A DNA stretch of 64,000 bases from contig WBMV01006680.1 of assembly GCA_013396655.1 (NCBI GenBank), forward strand, positions 186,001 through 250,000, in the 5' to 3' direction. Both the position numbers and the translations under genes were made by a program. The notes below the pieces were generated by a model, which was not told the origin of the DNA, searched no databases, and saw only the letters and a program-made list of their open reading frames with translations. Below are positions 26,701-41,700 of this stretch, one piece after another. The number at the start of each line of letters is the position of its first letter. The first letter of the stretch is position 1. This DNA is from Campylorhamphus procurvoides (lineage: Eukaryota; Chordata; Aves; Passeriformes; Dendrocolaptidae).

Positions 26701-29700
26701 AGATCTGATTTGGTTGGGAAAAAAACCCTAAAAATAAAGGTGTGATTAGAGAAAAGCCTTTCCCAAAATGTGGTTCTGAGTAACCTGCTCTAGTGGAAGC
26801 TGTCCCTGCCCACAACAGGAGGCTGGAACACGGTGATCCTTAATGCCCCTTCCAACCCAACCCATTCTATGACCATTCCTATATTAATTCCCAAAGTACC
26901 AAGTTTCTAAAACTGCAGAATCCCGAGCTGAGGGTAGCAGGGAGGGGGCAGAGCTACCTGTGTAGGCGTAGCGCACCAGGGCTCTCAGCGCCTCGGCATC
27001 CACCCCTTCCATCTTGATCTCCTCCTGCTTCGCCTCCCGCACGTCGTTGGTGAACATGGCAGCAAAGTAATCGGACACTGCGCTCAGGACCAGCCTGCAA
27101 AGCACACAGCTCACACACCAAAGGGCCTCCTGATCCCAACAGCAATCAATGGGGACATCAGAAATAGGATGTGAAATAGAAATGTGATATTTAGCGGAGT
27201 ATTCAAGCCTTATGGCAGCGAGCAATAAAGTTGGGAGAGTGATTAGTAATCTAATTTTCTCCTAAAGTGCTTATTCAGGCAGGTTTTCTTCACTGATCTC
27301 ACCGTAGTTTGAGCTCAGCAAGAAGGGAAGATGGACAATGCCAGTGGTTTGTATTTGAACTTCATTCTATTTAAAACAGGTATGAAACGCTGATCACATG
27401 CTATCATTCCACATTAGTTGATGTCCTAATTACAGTAACAGGTCCTTCATAATTAAGGCATAGATTGATTGGAAATATCAGGCCCTGAAGCCAGGTAGGC
27501 AATGCTGGGGGCTGTACCTGTGAGCTGGAATCTTCTGGTCCCCAGCGATGAGCAGCACGTCGCAGAGCTGCTTCTGCTGCAGGTAACTCTCCATCTTGCG
27601 GAACGTCTGCTCGGCGTGGTTTGTCGACTGGAAATATTCATCGGAGCCATTGGAGGTCATTCCCAGGGAGCTGCTGGTTGTGGACAGCCTGCCAGGGACA
27701 CAGCCCATGAGTGCAGCACTGAAAATGCTCATTGCCTTGAGTTTTGTTCAAAAGGAAATCCTTAAAACTACAAAGATCTCATGCCCCTGGTCTTGCCATG
27801 CCTTCTTCCAGCTTTTTCTGGGGGATGTCTGGAAGTTTTCTTTCCTAAGGCTGCAGGTTTTTTAGTTTACCCCAGTTATCTGTGTTAGGTGGTGCTACTG
27901 ACTTGTCAGTTTGGTTAGTTTTGCATCAATGATCATTCACAAACAGAACTCACCAAAACCAAACCTGTTTTCCTGTGGGACTAATTGGAAGGAGCTATTG
28001 GGTCTTACATGTCTTTACGTCTTGTTGTCGTTTCTCTTCTTTGTACATTAAATTATATCATTAAAGGGGAATGAATCTGAAGACAAACTCATGAGGACCG
28101 TGTAATTCTAGACAAACTACCAAATTAAAAGCTGAGGAATCAATGCATTGTATGGCCTTCAGAGTCTGAATGCAAATAATGAAGGCAAACTAATTTCTCT
28201 GCCTGTCATGGAAATGCGCAATATAAATATATTCCTCCCACTCCAGAATCCTGTTAGCTGGCCCACTTATACATACCCATATTATTTTTTCAAAACATCA
28301 TTCCTTACTGCCTTCTAATATGGATTATGCTGCAAATGGAAACACATTTCTGTTGTTTTCTTTGAAAAATATTTATTTTTCTATTCATGTTTTCAGCAAA
28401 ATGATAATGCATTTGTGAATATAAATATATATCACATAGCTTGAAAATGCTGCAATATTCAACCCTATTTTAGCTAAAGATTATTTTCTCAGTTTAATAT
28501 CATATTTCATTAAAATGTAAAACATCTGGGGTTTTTTTCAATTTTCAAGCCCAACTAGGAAATTACAGCAGCTGCTTGACTAAATTTCCTGGTTGTCTTT
28601 AATACTGTAAATGCAAATTTGTAAGTGATAGGAGAAATAAGATCTCTTCAGGAAATTAAAGTATTAAATTTAGCAGAGTATTGGATTACATCCACAACTG
28701 AACATCCAGTTCAGAAAACAGAGAAATAAAAATGGGTAAATCAGGTTGAATCAGTATTACCCTTTTAATTGCAAGACACACCAAGACAGACCAAACCAGA
28801 GCTGGAAACCTTTCTTTTGAAGCTCTTCATTAACAATTTCAAACCCATTTGAGCTTACTTTAAGGAAAAAGGGGCAAACCAAGTTCACCTATAATATTGT
28901 TTCCTTTGTAGTTTATGGCTTACAAAAATTAATTTGTCTCAGTGTGTTTAATGACTCCACTTTCTTATTTGTTTTCCTTCAATGCTTCATTGAAAATGAA
29001 GAAGCTGCAAAATTGGATTATATGCTCATTAGTTTTGCATCAGCTACTTGGTGCCAAATTCTTACTCTGTAACATTCTTGTTTTGCTATTTGCTTCTTAA
29101 GGTTTCTTCAATGATTTTCAGAAAATTATGGTTTCAAAAAATGTCTTTTTCAGATTCCTTAGAAGCACTCCAAGTGTTGCACCTAAAGGCATTGCACTGA
29201 GCCTTGATGTTTGCAGAAATCAGCTGAAATAATACCCAGCCATCCCTACCATAAATAGACAGGGCTAGTTGTGTGAAATCAATAATTCCCCACAGTCTGT
29301 ATATATTTGTGCTTAGAGAACCATTTCCAAGGGACTGAAAGTCTAATTATTTCATTTAGTCCTGGGTACTTTTTTCACAGGTTTTGTAGAGTCACATTTA
29401 ACTACAGCAGAAATACCACTAATATAATTAATTATTTCCACAGCAATGGTCTTCAGAGACTGAAAAATACTGGAAGCAAAAGAAAGTGCTCAATTAATAT
29501 TAATAAATACTAATATTATAATTGCTGGCTTGTCTCCGGCAGCTGATTCAAAATGGTAGGTAAAATATATTATGGAAGGGGAGAAATTAAATTCAAAGAT
29601 AAATATTTATCCTCCTTAGTGTAGGACTGTCAAACTCAAATATTGACCTTTGGAATGTGGTGCCAGTGAACTAAAGAAGTCAGAGATTAAAGCATCTTAA

Positions 29701-32700
29701 AGGAAGAATCCAGCAAAAGTATCTCTGAGTCTGGTGTTGAATTCTATTAGTGTTATGGAGACCAAGGGATGAGTTTTCCACAGAATCAGGAAGGAGAATT
29801 ATCAGTGAATGGCTCTGAAGAATCAGGAACGCAAATTGCTTAATGTCATTTTTGTGTTCTGTTCACTAGGCCACCGAATTGTGGTAACACCATGAGAATT
29901 AACAATAATGGCCCAAAACATGGATTAGCCTAGAGAGAGAAATCTGTATTTAAATGATGCCAAAGTGGCTGAGTTCTATCAATTTCATTTTAGGTAGAGA
30001 GCCAAGTGAAATAATTTCAGAGTTTTCCTGTAAGGCTTTGTCAAGGATAGAGAAAATATGGTCCTGTTTGTGAAAAGCAACATGGGATTTTGAGACAGAG
30101 GATGTAAACTGAAGACTTGAAGGAAGACAAAAAGCATTAAGTGTCCAGATGAGAAGAAGGACATAAATACCAGTCAGCATGCCTGGTCAGAATGAATCAT
30201 GTCAGAATGTTGTATTTCTATTTTTTTACAAGATCCTAAAGCTTACGGGGAGAAAAACAGGAGTTGTCAGGAGTCATCTCGTGCTTTGGATGATTCCTGA
30301 CACTATTTGACATGGCATTTTCAAAATCGAGCTAGGATGGCATGTTTTAAGTGTAATAAATATGAGAGAGATGAATAACTTGTTTAGCCACGCTTGAAAG
30401 TCCTCAGGGATTCACTTCCAAAGGCAGGCAAGGTGCTGAAAGCATTGCAGGCAAATCCTGCTCCTGGTGCTGCTCCGTAGTTTTATTGCAGAAAACCACA
30501 TTATAAACAGGGTTTAATTGGTATGTGGATATATGACAGCAATCAGTGACTTTCTGAGAACAGCAGTTAAAGTCACACATCTTTGTCTTTCTCCTCATTG
30601 ACCTTTAGGCAATTTTTTACTTTTCCAAGAGCTGCTTACACCTGTGTGTGAGTAATGACCTGAATGAAACACAGGTGAAGAAATGAGAGGTAACAGCAGA
30701 TTACACTAAACCTGAGCAGGCTGGGACTCAAAAATGGGGTGCGGAGGTAAAGTTTTATTTTTTCTTTAATCAGAATTGATGTGATGAGTTTTCTGATTCA
30801 CTCCAGGCCTACAATTCTTTAAGTTTCTGAATTATGTTAAATTTATTTTCTGTCTTCCTAAAGTACTCTTCATTAACCAGCAGAGCACTCTTCTTTAATC
30901 AGGATATAAAGGATCATTTCAGATTTCCTCATTATTTAATTAGAACGTGATAAAACATAAATGCCATTTATTTGCAATGCCCTTTTTAAAATTCAGTATG
31001 TTCTAAAGTGCCTCATTCAGTGTGTCTGGGGCCAACACCAGAAAGCAAACCTGATGAGAAGGAAGCTCAGAAGGATAATATTGCATGAAAACCGGGTGAT
31101 TTATTGGTGTATTTTAATTTTGCTGTTGTTGATAAGGTTATTATTTATATTTCTATGGTGACCACTTCTCTTCTGGGGCGTTTTGTTGGATGTACCTATT
31201 TAAGCTGCTATAATGTTTGTGAAATTCAGGTTGATCAAGTAAGAGTTGGTGTCACTTACAGGTTTTGGGTTTGGGTCCCCTTCCCTCTGCAGTGTCAGTC
31301 ACACCAGCAGCATACTGGGTACCAGTGAGGGGCATTAGCCATGCTCTGGTCATTGTCCCAGCTGGAAGCTTCAATGTGACTCCAGCTCTGGGGGCACTGT
31401 CTGTGCTTTAGCAGGGACAGGGCACGAGCAAAAGCTGCCTCTTCATCAGCTGGCTTTGTTTGTGCAGCAATATTTCCAGGGCAACTCATCATTTTCCTTT
31501 CTTTTTGCTTATTTAAGAGAAGTGCAGTCCCACTCAGCCAGTGCATAAAGGTAATGCAGCTGTACTAATTGATGCTGATAAAATTATACTACATCAGTAT
31601 CTGCCCCAAACTCTGCCTTGACATTCCTACTGTAATTGTCTCCTTGAAGTTTTTGGGCTATGGGTAAAAATCTTTGTCCCAAGTGTGGGAAATTGTATTA
31701 TATGATGATGACTGTAAAGGTTGCATGAGGTTGCAACAATGATTAAAAAAAAAGTGGCAAATGACAAAATAAGTAATGCCACAGAAGAATAAGGAAATAT
31801 TTAAAAATTGAATTACAGAAGTCGGCTCTTGCTCTATAGATGTGGTTCATCCGTAATAAAATCAGTTTACACTGATACCAATAGATGGTTTTGAACTAAC
31901 TTAAGTGTTGTTAGAAAATCCTGGTTTAAAGGCTGATATAGGAAGCAGCAGCTTCACAGGACCTGAAGACATTAGGCCTGATTTGTTTTCACCAGTGATG
32001 ATTAGGACCTTTAGTAATTATTTATTAGAGCACCCAAAACCTGGCCCTTCCTCTGAACCAGCAAACTCTGACTGAAGTGTTTCCCTGCATGGGAAAATTG
32101 TATGTCTGGCGTGTTGAATTTTGTTGTACAACTCATTTTAAAACAAAATTATATTTTAATTAACGTTCATTTTTCCTAAGACAAACCATAGAAAAAATCA
32201 ATACTAATTCACTGTACAGTGGAATTTACCATGCAAGGCATGATATAATGTAAATTCTGAGGAATACTTGTTGTGTTGATTAGCACAAGAATCCTCTGCA
32301 GCCACCACTGCAATGCACGATTTCCAATTTCACATTTGTATTACATGAGTCTGTTGGAAGCAAATTAAAAGTCAGGAAGGAGAAACTCAGTGAGGCTGAG
32401 TACTTCTTGTTCAACTTCCTTGTGGCCAGGGATAATCTTTCTAAAGAACAAAATTTGCCATGACCAGAAGGCATGATACAGCACTCTTTGGAGCTGTCAG
32501 AATGTACAAAGTGAAAAATAATGGCTAAATGCTGCAGAGGAGCCCGTGGCATTTTTATTTAGAGGACACAGAAAACAAAATACGAGCCAGAGGCAAAAAA
32601 ACCTCGGTTTTCACTCCAAGCCTGACTATTGACAGATGAAACTAATTAACTCTGTGTTTCTTACTTCATTAAGTACCTTTCAGAGATGATGTGAGATGAA

Positions 32701-35700
32701 GCTTTCTATTTTTTAAGGTTTTGTTCATTACATAATTTTAACTGTGATCAGTTCCTTCTTTTTCTTACTCATGTAATTAGACCCTGGGAGTTATAATCAA
32801 ATATTTCTATGTGTCCATAGGTCCAGATATCCTGATACCAAAGTATTCTCCAGCTAGCTGTTCTCTTCTGGTTTTCTGTGTCAGAAGGCATAACTCAGCC
32901 CTAGCTCTGGGAAGATGCTTGAATAACTGAGCCTGCTGGATTTATTTCGGGCTCAGTTGAGGGGATTTCCTTTCAAGTCAGTACAATCCAACCAACATAC
33001 AGTGAATGCCCCTCCACATTTACTGGAAGGAATTGTTAATGTTATAAACAATGTAGATGTTGGGCTTTCTCTCTTCTTACCCTTGGTCACTGACTTCATC
33101 TTTTTCTAATACCTGAGAATATTCATTATTATGTGTACTTTTGCTAATGTCAGGAATTAATATCTACTGTGCTGGCTCAGAAAAACAGGTTTTTGAGACA
33201 GCTTAGAGTAGTTTTTTAGTGAGGAAACCTCTGTTCCTGAGTCCACAGCACTTTTCTAAGACAGGAGAATTGTCTTTACAGCCTTTACAGAGAGGATATT
33301 GGGTCTGCTTTTATTTGACAGTATCAAGTGTATTTAACACTGTTTCTGACAACACGTCTTAATAAAACCTGTCCTCTTGATGCCATTAGTGCCTTGGCAT
33401 TTATCCAGGCAGATAATAGTGATAGCTGCTCCAACGAGCCAGGGCTGTGTCAGCCTCAGCTCACTGAAACTGAATTGGAATAAAGCATGAAATCTAAATA
33501 AAAGTCATACACTAAATCAAAAGAAAAACAGAAAAAAAGCTGAAAGTATTTTACTGATATGGATTGTGGGAAATATTGTTTATAGTATTATTATGACAGA
33601 TTTTTTCCTGGAGTGTTATTCACTACTCTAGACTGGAGAGAGGCAAAATTGCATTGTAACGTGATCTCCCAAAAATAAAAGAGCAATTTTATTGCGTTTA
33701 TTCAATCAAATATGTATTACAACCCTGCTGAGGTTGTAATATAGCAATAAATAAATGAAGCATGTGATAATATGCTATCATATCTGATCTTGAGAGAAGA
33801 AACAAATCTTCCCTTAGATTAGTTTTCTGGCTTCTGAAGAAGGAATTGATTATTTAGGTTGCTTGCAATTTGTGTTCTTTCAGAGAAAATACACTCCAAG
33901 ACATGCTTAGGCTGTTGCCCAGGCTGTATAATCTCCATCCTTAGAGGGTTTCAGGACCAGCCTGACAAAGCCCAGGACAGCCTGGGCCGACCCCACAGCT
34001 GTCCTGCTTTGAGCAGGAGTTGGGCTGGAGACCTCCTGAGATCCCTTCCAGCCCAAATTCTCCTGTGACTCCCAGTAATTTAAGATCTGGAAGAAGGTAA
34101 TAATATACTTAATGAGGATTTCAAACCTAAAGTAAAAAGTCTTTAAGTAGATTAATGTCAACACTCATCTGTTCCCATCTCAGTGTTTTAAGGGTGGCCT
34201 GAAAGCATTGATGCTCCTCTCTCTGGAAATTATGAAGTTCTGATATCTCTTTTGGGAAGTTTCTGACACAGTTTTCTCTTATGACTGTAGGAAACTGCTA
34301 AGAGTTATTTAATCTTTGCGCAATATCATAACATATATTCTGCTGTGTTCTCACTGACCTTTTTTTGCTGACCTTTTCATCTTGACATGAATGTATGGAC
34401 CACTTATTGTATTGCAAGTCTTTCCTCCAAATAATCCACCTTAGAAATTGGTCTTTCATTAGAGAGAGTATTTGGGGTATAGGAGAACAGAAAGGACCTC
34501 AGCAATAGTTTGTAGAACAAAAAAGTAATAGATGAGAAAGTTGTAAATCCAGAAATTCTAAATTTCACATTTAAACTATGTTATTCTCCAAGATTATTTT
34601 AAATTATGGTTATGATTGAAAGCTACTCATTAATTTGTAGCTTTTACCATCAATTGATTTACAAACTATCATAGCAGTCGCCAGTAAAAGTGAAATAACA
34701 GCCTTTTTATTAATGGCTTGACATATGAGGGACAACAAAGGATGTTTTAGGAACTCAAAACAACTTGTGAAAATTTAAAGGTGACATATGAACCTGACGC
34801 ATTGTTTACAAATATAAGGAAATTATTTCAGATGAAGAATGGAAGCTCAGTAGTGTGTTAATAAACAAAACAGAGCCCTCCTGCTCCACTGAGCAGGCCA
34901 AACTGTCCTTCCATCCTGACTTTGCATTCACTGTAACACCAAAAGTCTAAGGAAACTTTAAACAGCCAGCAAGTAACTGAGCTCAGTTTGAATGGGGCAA
35001 CAAGAGACACACACACAACTCTGCTGCTTCGTGGCATCCCACGGGAACTCCGTGCTGAGCAGCTTCCTTGGCATACTGCACCACCAAGCCACCCTACATT
35101 TCTTTTAGAGATGAATTTGGGATCCTTTTAGTGAGTGAAAACACAAATTAAGGCAAAAAACTCAGTCCTGACTTACAGCTCCTCTCGGTGCTTATCTCTC
35201 TGCTCCATTGGGTGCTGATTGAAGAGCCTGGCTTGGTAGGATCCCCAGGCTGCACCTTCCCAGCAGTGTCTGGCACTGCCCCTAAATCCCCTGGACAGGC
35301 TGTGCCAGGAGCCTGGGCTGGCTCTGCTGCTGGGGCATTGACTGGCTCAGGCATCTCAGGCAGGAGGATCAGCAGTGCATCCTCAGCCTCTGACCCAGCA
35401 CACAGCAGGGCTGGGGTAAGGGATGGCACAGCAGGCAATTTCTGCCTGGACAGGGAGTTCTCTGCAAACTGAATAACGAGCTGCACAGGCTGGAGAAGTC
35501 TTATGTGAGTGACCCTGGGAGACAGACCTGAAAATCAGGACCTCAGCAAGCATTTTCATCTTTAAATGCTTTTTACAAGCAATTCTTCTAAAGGATATTT
35601 CTGTATATTTGGCTTAAAAGTCCTGATAGAATCATAGAACAGTGTTTACATATGTTTCCAATTACACTTGAGGATCCAGAAAAGCACAAAATTCCCCAGT

Positions 35701-38700
35701 GTATTGGATAAAATAGAGAACTTTCTGCAGAAAGCTGTAGTTATGGTGTCCAAAATAATGTAATGGGGTTCATTACTCTGATTGGATTACTTTGTAGCAA
35801 GAATCAATTTCTGTCTCTTTTTTACCTCACCTAAACCCCTCTTGGTAAGACCCCAAAAATGTCTAAACTGCTCTTCATTTTTCTTGCCTTGCCCTCTGAT
35901 ATGTAAATAATTGTGTGCTTCACAAATTGGCAGTACTGGCAGGTTTGGATTCTACAGTTATTAATGTTTGGTTAGATCAAGATATACCCATTATAAACAC
36001 AACAGAACACCCTATGTTTTTTGTTCTGAGTATATATTTCTTCTCTTTATCAGAAAGTTTACTTTTTACTGAATAAACAGAAGACTATCAATTATTAATT
36101 CAATTAATTAAAGCCTTTATTAGCACATTATGGGATGCTAATCATCCGTCCATAGAGAGGCCTCATTTTTAGCTTTCTAAAAGATGTTTTCTTAAGAAAA
36201 AAAAACCAAAAACTGTTGACATTGGTTTAGTTTGCTGAGGAGAGTTCAAACTAGAAATCAATATTAAATTGCAAGTAGATCTCCAAGGCCTTAGAAATGT
36301 AGTACTCAAAGTACTGGTTGCTGCAGAACCAAAGCTCTCCAGAGCTGCTCACTGAGCCTGCGGCACAATCACATGCCCAGTTATGTGTATGATCCCAAAC
36401 TGTGATGGTGCTGTGTGTATGTGCAGTCCATCCTGCACAGGGGTTGCAATTCACACAGCTGAACTCATGGCTTGGTTTGATGTGATTTTCAAGTGCCTGC
36501 ATTGGATAAACTCTCTTGGTATGAGATCCACAAGTGCACCAAGAGTGGATAATGATACACAATAATAACTTGCCAGTCCCCAGATTATGGACCAGGTCTG
36601 AAATATTGTGAAATTAGAAAAAAAGAGTTATTTCTCAGTAGTTCAAATGCTGTGTTTTCTCAATTTATAGAGCTGATGCTCTCTGTAAAAGCAAAGAAAA
36701 TGCAGCACAGGAGTTCCTGCTCCAGGGCTGAGCCCTCCTCCCTGCTCCACAGAGGCAGCTGAGCCCTGACCCCAGTGGGCTGCAGTGCCCCCAGGCTGGC
36801 ACCTACCTGGGCACTGAGGAGAGAAAGGGGGAAGGCAGGACCCTGTGGCAGTAAATCCTGCATGGAGCAGGTTGTAGGATGTGTTTTGGCAGGTCACATC
36901 AGCCCAAGGGTCAAAAGGGTGGCCAGAAACGGTGGCACCAGAGCTGACCTTTCTACTTGTACTTTCACTGTCCCTGAAAAGGCAAAGCTCTCGCTCTACA
37001 TAGATGAGTGTCTAAAACATGAACCCAAATGGAAAAACATAAAGGTAATGTTTGAACAGATCCTCTGTCTGAAAGCAGGGGCTCAGTTGCAAAGCTTTTG
37101 ATTTATCCCTGGATTTACACCAGAAACAGAATGAGCTTGCACCAAAGACACGACCATGACTCAGGTAAAATGCAGAGGTATTTCTGCCTGGCTGTGTGTC
37201 TGTGCAGCTCTATTTCCTCACATTCTGCAGCCCTCTGAAATGCTGTGACATGGAGACACAGCTCTCCTGAGCATCTGTGCTAAATGAACACTGTAAAAGA
37301 GGTTTCCCTAGCAACACAAACCATATGTAATAGCTTAAAATAGCTTTTCTTCAACTCCTAGGATTTCTTAGTGGTTTGCTCACCATTTCCATTCAAATCA
37401 AGGTGTATTTGCCCTGTTCAAAAAGGTTCTTCATTTTCTCAACTTCTATTAAAACGAACAGGCTTTGAAAATCCTCATTTCTTGCAAGAATGGCTCCCTC
37501 CTTCTTGACTTCTAATTTATCAGGTAAACTGAAGCATGGCCAGTGTTGACAGTCGCAGTCCACTTTCTCAGATCTACTGCCTTTGTTTGCTGTTCAAAGC
37601 ATTTTATTATAAGAATATTGGTGTCTCCTTAGTGCAACAGGAAAGTTCTAGTTAAAGTAGCAGACTTTGATTTTTGTGATAGTAGTAAAATGAGAGGACA
37701 AACTGTACAACTATATAATTCAGTGATTCAATCCTGATGGATGTGAATTCCACCTTGTAGCAGTTTGCAGGCAAATTCAGATGCTTGGAAACTCTGCTCA
37801 GTTCTTCCTATCTCTGGGAAAACACTCTCTTGAACACGAGCAAACCATGATAACAAGAGGCTGAGTGATTTCTTTAAGTTAATATAAGAAGCAGGTGACA
37901 AATTTGAGACAAAACCCACGGATATTGATTGCAGATCCTCATAATAAAGTTAGAAAAAAATTGGCTGAGAGGACTTGAATTTTATTAAATCACCTGTTAA
38001 TATGCAAGTTTCTAGATTTTTATCCCAGGGTTTTTAAACTGAAGATATCAGGAATCACTTCCTTTCCCCCTAAATATGTTTGTTTAGGCTAAGTGGGGTT
38101 TTGTTAAGCAATGAAGCAAACTTTAAATGCTGTACTCCTCATATGCTGTTCAGTGCTGAACCAAGGCAGCCTCGTGTGACTGTAGAACACAGAATGCACT
38201 GCCTGTTTCCTGCCAAAACACTTTTAACCTGTGGTCATTTAGATGTATATCGTGTGTTTCAACCTCCACTGAAGGCAGGGGGATTCTTTAAATGTTTTAT
38301 TCTTTTCTCTGTGAGCAGCAGGCAGGTTTTGGTGAAACATTTTGACTCATCATATAGAATGGACACAGTTTTACAATGAAGTCAAAGATGTTTTATAATT
38401 ATTGGATGGGCAGAACTGTTGTAAGAGCCCGGCTCTCTGATCTTGCTCTATCTATTCTAATTTGCTTTTAATTGGGTTCTGACTCTTAAGTGTTTGCTTG
38501 GCAAAGGAGGGAAGGGTGGGCTGGGAGCAGATTTGCTGTCAGAGCTGTGTGGGCAGTTCCAGTGCTGGTGTGTGTGCTGGTGGAGTCTGATGTCACAGGG
38601 AAGGACATTTGGTTCTAACTTTGGTTTACAGTTCATTTTCTGCAGTTTATTTCCTGGGCTTATCTCACACTCTTTCTGTGAATCCCAACAGTACTTGAGC

Positions 38701-41700
38701 TTCGTTTTTGTATTCATTTTACCTGTATACCCACGGCTATGCCCTGCATGAGCCATACTCTTTATCTTATCCCCTGACTTAGTCATTCCCCAAATACAGT
38801 AGCATCATTTATTCTGGCAGAATGAAAGCAGCCAAACCAAACTGGTCTGTGTTGTGTTAACTTTGTTGTTTGACTGTAACAAACAAACCCCTTTATGTTT
38901 TAAATGTGAAAGATTTTCCTAATGTTCCTCATTCCAGTATTTCAAACAATTCAGCTCTTAAACAGTGTAAATAAACAGTTCCTTTCTTTCAGAACAGTGT
39001 CTGGCTACAACTTTCCAACCAAGCAAAGCCTGTCCCCCTTCTCCAAAAATGCTTCCACAGCCACACATTCCTTGTTGATCTTTCAGCTGTGTGTGCTCAG
39101 GATGTCTGTAAAAACTGCTCTGCATCGGGCACATGTGTTTAATCATCCCCTGAACTTTTTCTGGAGACATTAAGAAGTGATTTTAAGAGCAGTAATAACT
39201 CTTTAAAAAGTAATTTAACAGCTGTCCTTGCTGAGAGCGAGCTCTATGGAGTGAAAACGAGAAGATAATTGAATCATAAAAAAATTGTTTTGAAATGAAT
39301 GGGATTGTCCTAGTTTCTTAAATTACTATTAAATGATATTTTTTTCCCTTGCCTGTAATAATTCATCTTTGAAGGCTAAGCATGTTAAATGTAGCCTGTA
39401 AAATATTGTGTGTTTCTAGTCATATTATTTCTCATTTTAGCCTTCTTGGTGGGTGGACAGGGTTAGACTTGATGACATCCAGAGGTTCTTTTCAGCTTAA
39501 ATTTTTCTATGATTCTATTTATGTAACTATGAAAAAAATATTTGGAATAAATACCCACTCCTTCCACAGGGTGAATAGAAAATTAATTTCAAAATACAAA
39601 CCTACTCCTTCCTTTCATCTTTAATAACTGTTTCAGCCCACTTTAATTTCACATACTTTTTGCTTTTTCAAGTTCTTCAAAGATGCCATAACAGATGAGA
39701 GTAGGAATAAAATCTGAGGATGCCTATGAGACATATTGATTCTAATTTCTGCAGCAAGAGCTCTTGTATGAGGCCACAGCATTTATTTAGTCAGAATTAA
39801 TTCATTGGCCTCTGTTCATTGATTATCAACTGCTGGGGAAAATGTGATTCTCCTCTTGGATTTTAATCCTGCATCAAATCAACTTTATAGATTTTTGGCA
39901 TTTAGCAAACATTAAGTATCAAATTCCCTTGCTTACTCTCACCTATAATTTTTCAATCAGTTGTGAGTGAATTTCCATAAAATGCTATCAAAGCTCAGCT
40001 TGATGTCACTGAGTGTCTCAGGTGCTTCACATGCCTTTGTTCAGTTCATAATCACAGCCAAAGGGCTCTCTGGCACCTGAGATGTTTGAGCAGCACCTCG
40101 GAGAGATCAGCTACAACCCTGGAATAACCCCTTTCAAATGTCTCCAGCTTCAAATTCATATTTTGACCTTTAGCTAAAGATCATTGTTAGAAGACAATTA
40201 GTTTTTGCTTGTCCCTGGGGCAGCACAGCAGATTTGCATAAAATCATATTTTAGAAATATACTGCTGAAATAGATATTAAATTGCTATAGGTACTAAAGG
40301 AACTGCAAAATTCTCCACAAGGCACAAACATAATTTCTTTTCCTAGTCAATACTTCTTGCCAAATTCTACAGTGGAGAAGCAATATAATTATTCTTTCGA
40401 AGCACTCAGAAATAAGAGAAGATTAACAGTCAGCAAGAACTTGCCAAGAATAACATGTCAAACTAAACTGAAGGGCCTCATTAGCAGGTTTTAGTAGACA
40501 TTATGGAGAATAGAAAAGAAATGCCTGTCATTTATATCTTGGACACGAGGATATTATTTGACACTGTCTGATATCAAACAGTACTAAGTTCAACCTGAGG
40601 GACTGTTTGGAGCAAACCATTATGGAATGAGTGTGAAATGGGTTTGCAATCATGCTATTAAAGTAATTATCAATGGTTCACTGAGAAATAGGAGGGTAAA
40701 TCAGATGGGGCTCCTAAGGAACTTGGCACTGAAGTTCCACGACGACTTCTCATCAATTTTCTAAATTACTTGAAAGGAGGAAGAAATAAAGAGAAATCTT
40801 TGATAAGAACTGTATTACCATTGAAGATAATGCCAAGCTGAGAAGAGCTGCAAATGTATTGGGATCTAGGATCAGATCTGAATATTAAATCAGTAAATTG
40901 GTGATATTAAATAGGATCAGAACTGAATATTAACTCAGAAAATTGGAGACATTATCTGATAAACATGAAATAGAATCAGTTTGTGCAAAGTACTGTTTTT
41001 GAGAACAATAACTGCAAAAATGAACAGATGGTTTGGGAACAGGTCTTTGATAGAGGGGCAGGAGTTTCACATGAGTCACAAGCCAGGCATGAGCAATAGC
41101 ACCATGTTGTTGAGGAAAAAGAGGAGGAAAAACAAGCCCTGAGCAGAATATTCAAACAGATTTTCAGACAGGATGACACATAAGTAATCCAGCTCTGCAC
41201 CAGGACTGCCAGACTCCAACAGGAACACATCCAGATCTGTCCACAGTACTGCAAGTACAGACACACAGGACAGCAGGGAAAATATCAGAGCTGTCAGACA
41301 CAGGACTTCAGAGAAAAGACTGCAAGAATTGCAGCTCTTTAGACTTAAACATAGGAACAAATTATGTCAAGAGGAATAATGGGAACAATATGCTACCTCT
41401 ATCCACAGGTGAAAGTTCAAGGAAATAATGAGCTTAAATTGTGTTACAGATAACCAAGGAAGCACCTAAACATAGCTGATCCAACTTTGGCACGGAAGGA
41501 TTGGCATGCTATCTGAGTAGCTGTCAAGCATCCTTTACTATGTTTTTAAACCTTTTATTTGTTAAATTGAGGTTGATTTTGCAAGCTTTTTTTTTTTTCA
41601 AAATGCTGGAGGTTCAGTGAAAATAAAACTGGGATATTGTTTTAACAGTAAAGGCTCTGCGCTGTGAGATTAGGAATCATCGATTCTAAACTTTTACCTC

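Noticed and set aside
35628..35655. GATAGAATCATAGAACAGTG, like the tail of an antisense CR1
   Set aside because: Only the tail-like words are present and the expected inner sequence does not follow.
36251..36562. A minus-strand frame of 103 codons with several Cys and His residues
   Set aside because: The spacing does not fit a zinc finger and no other domain is visible.
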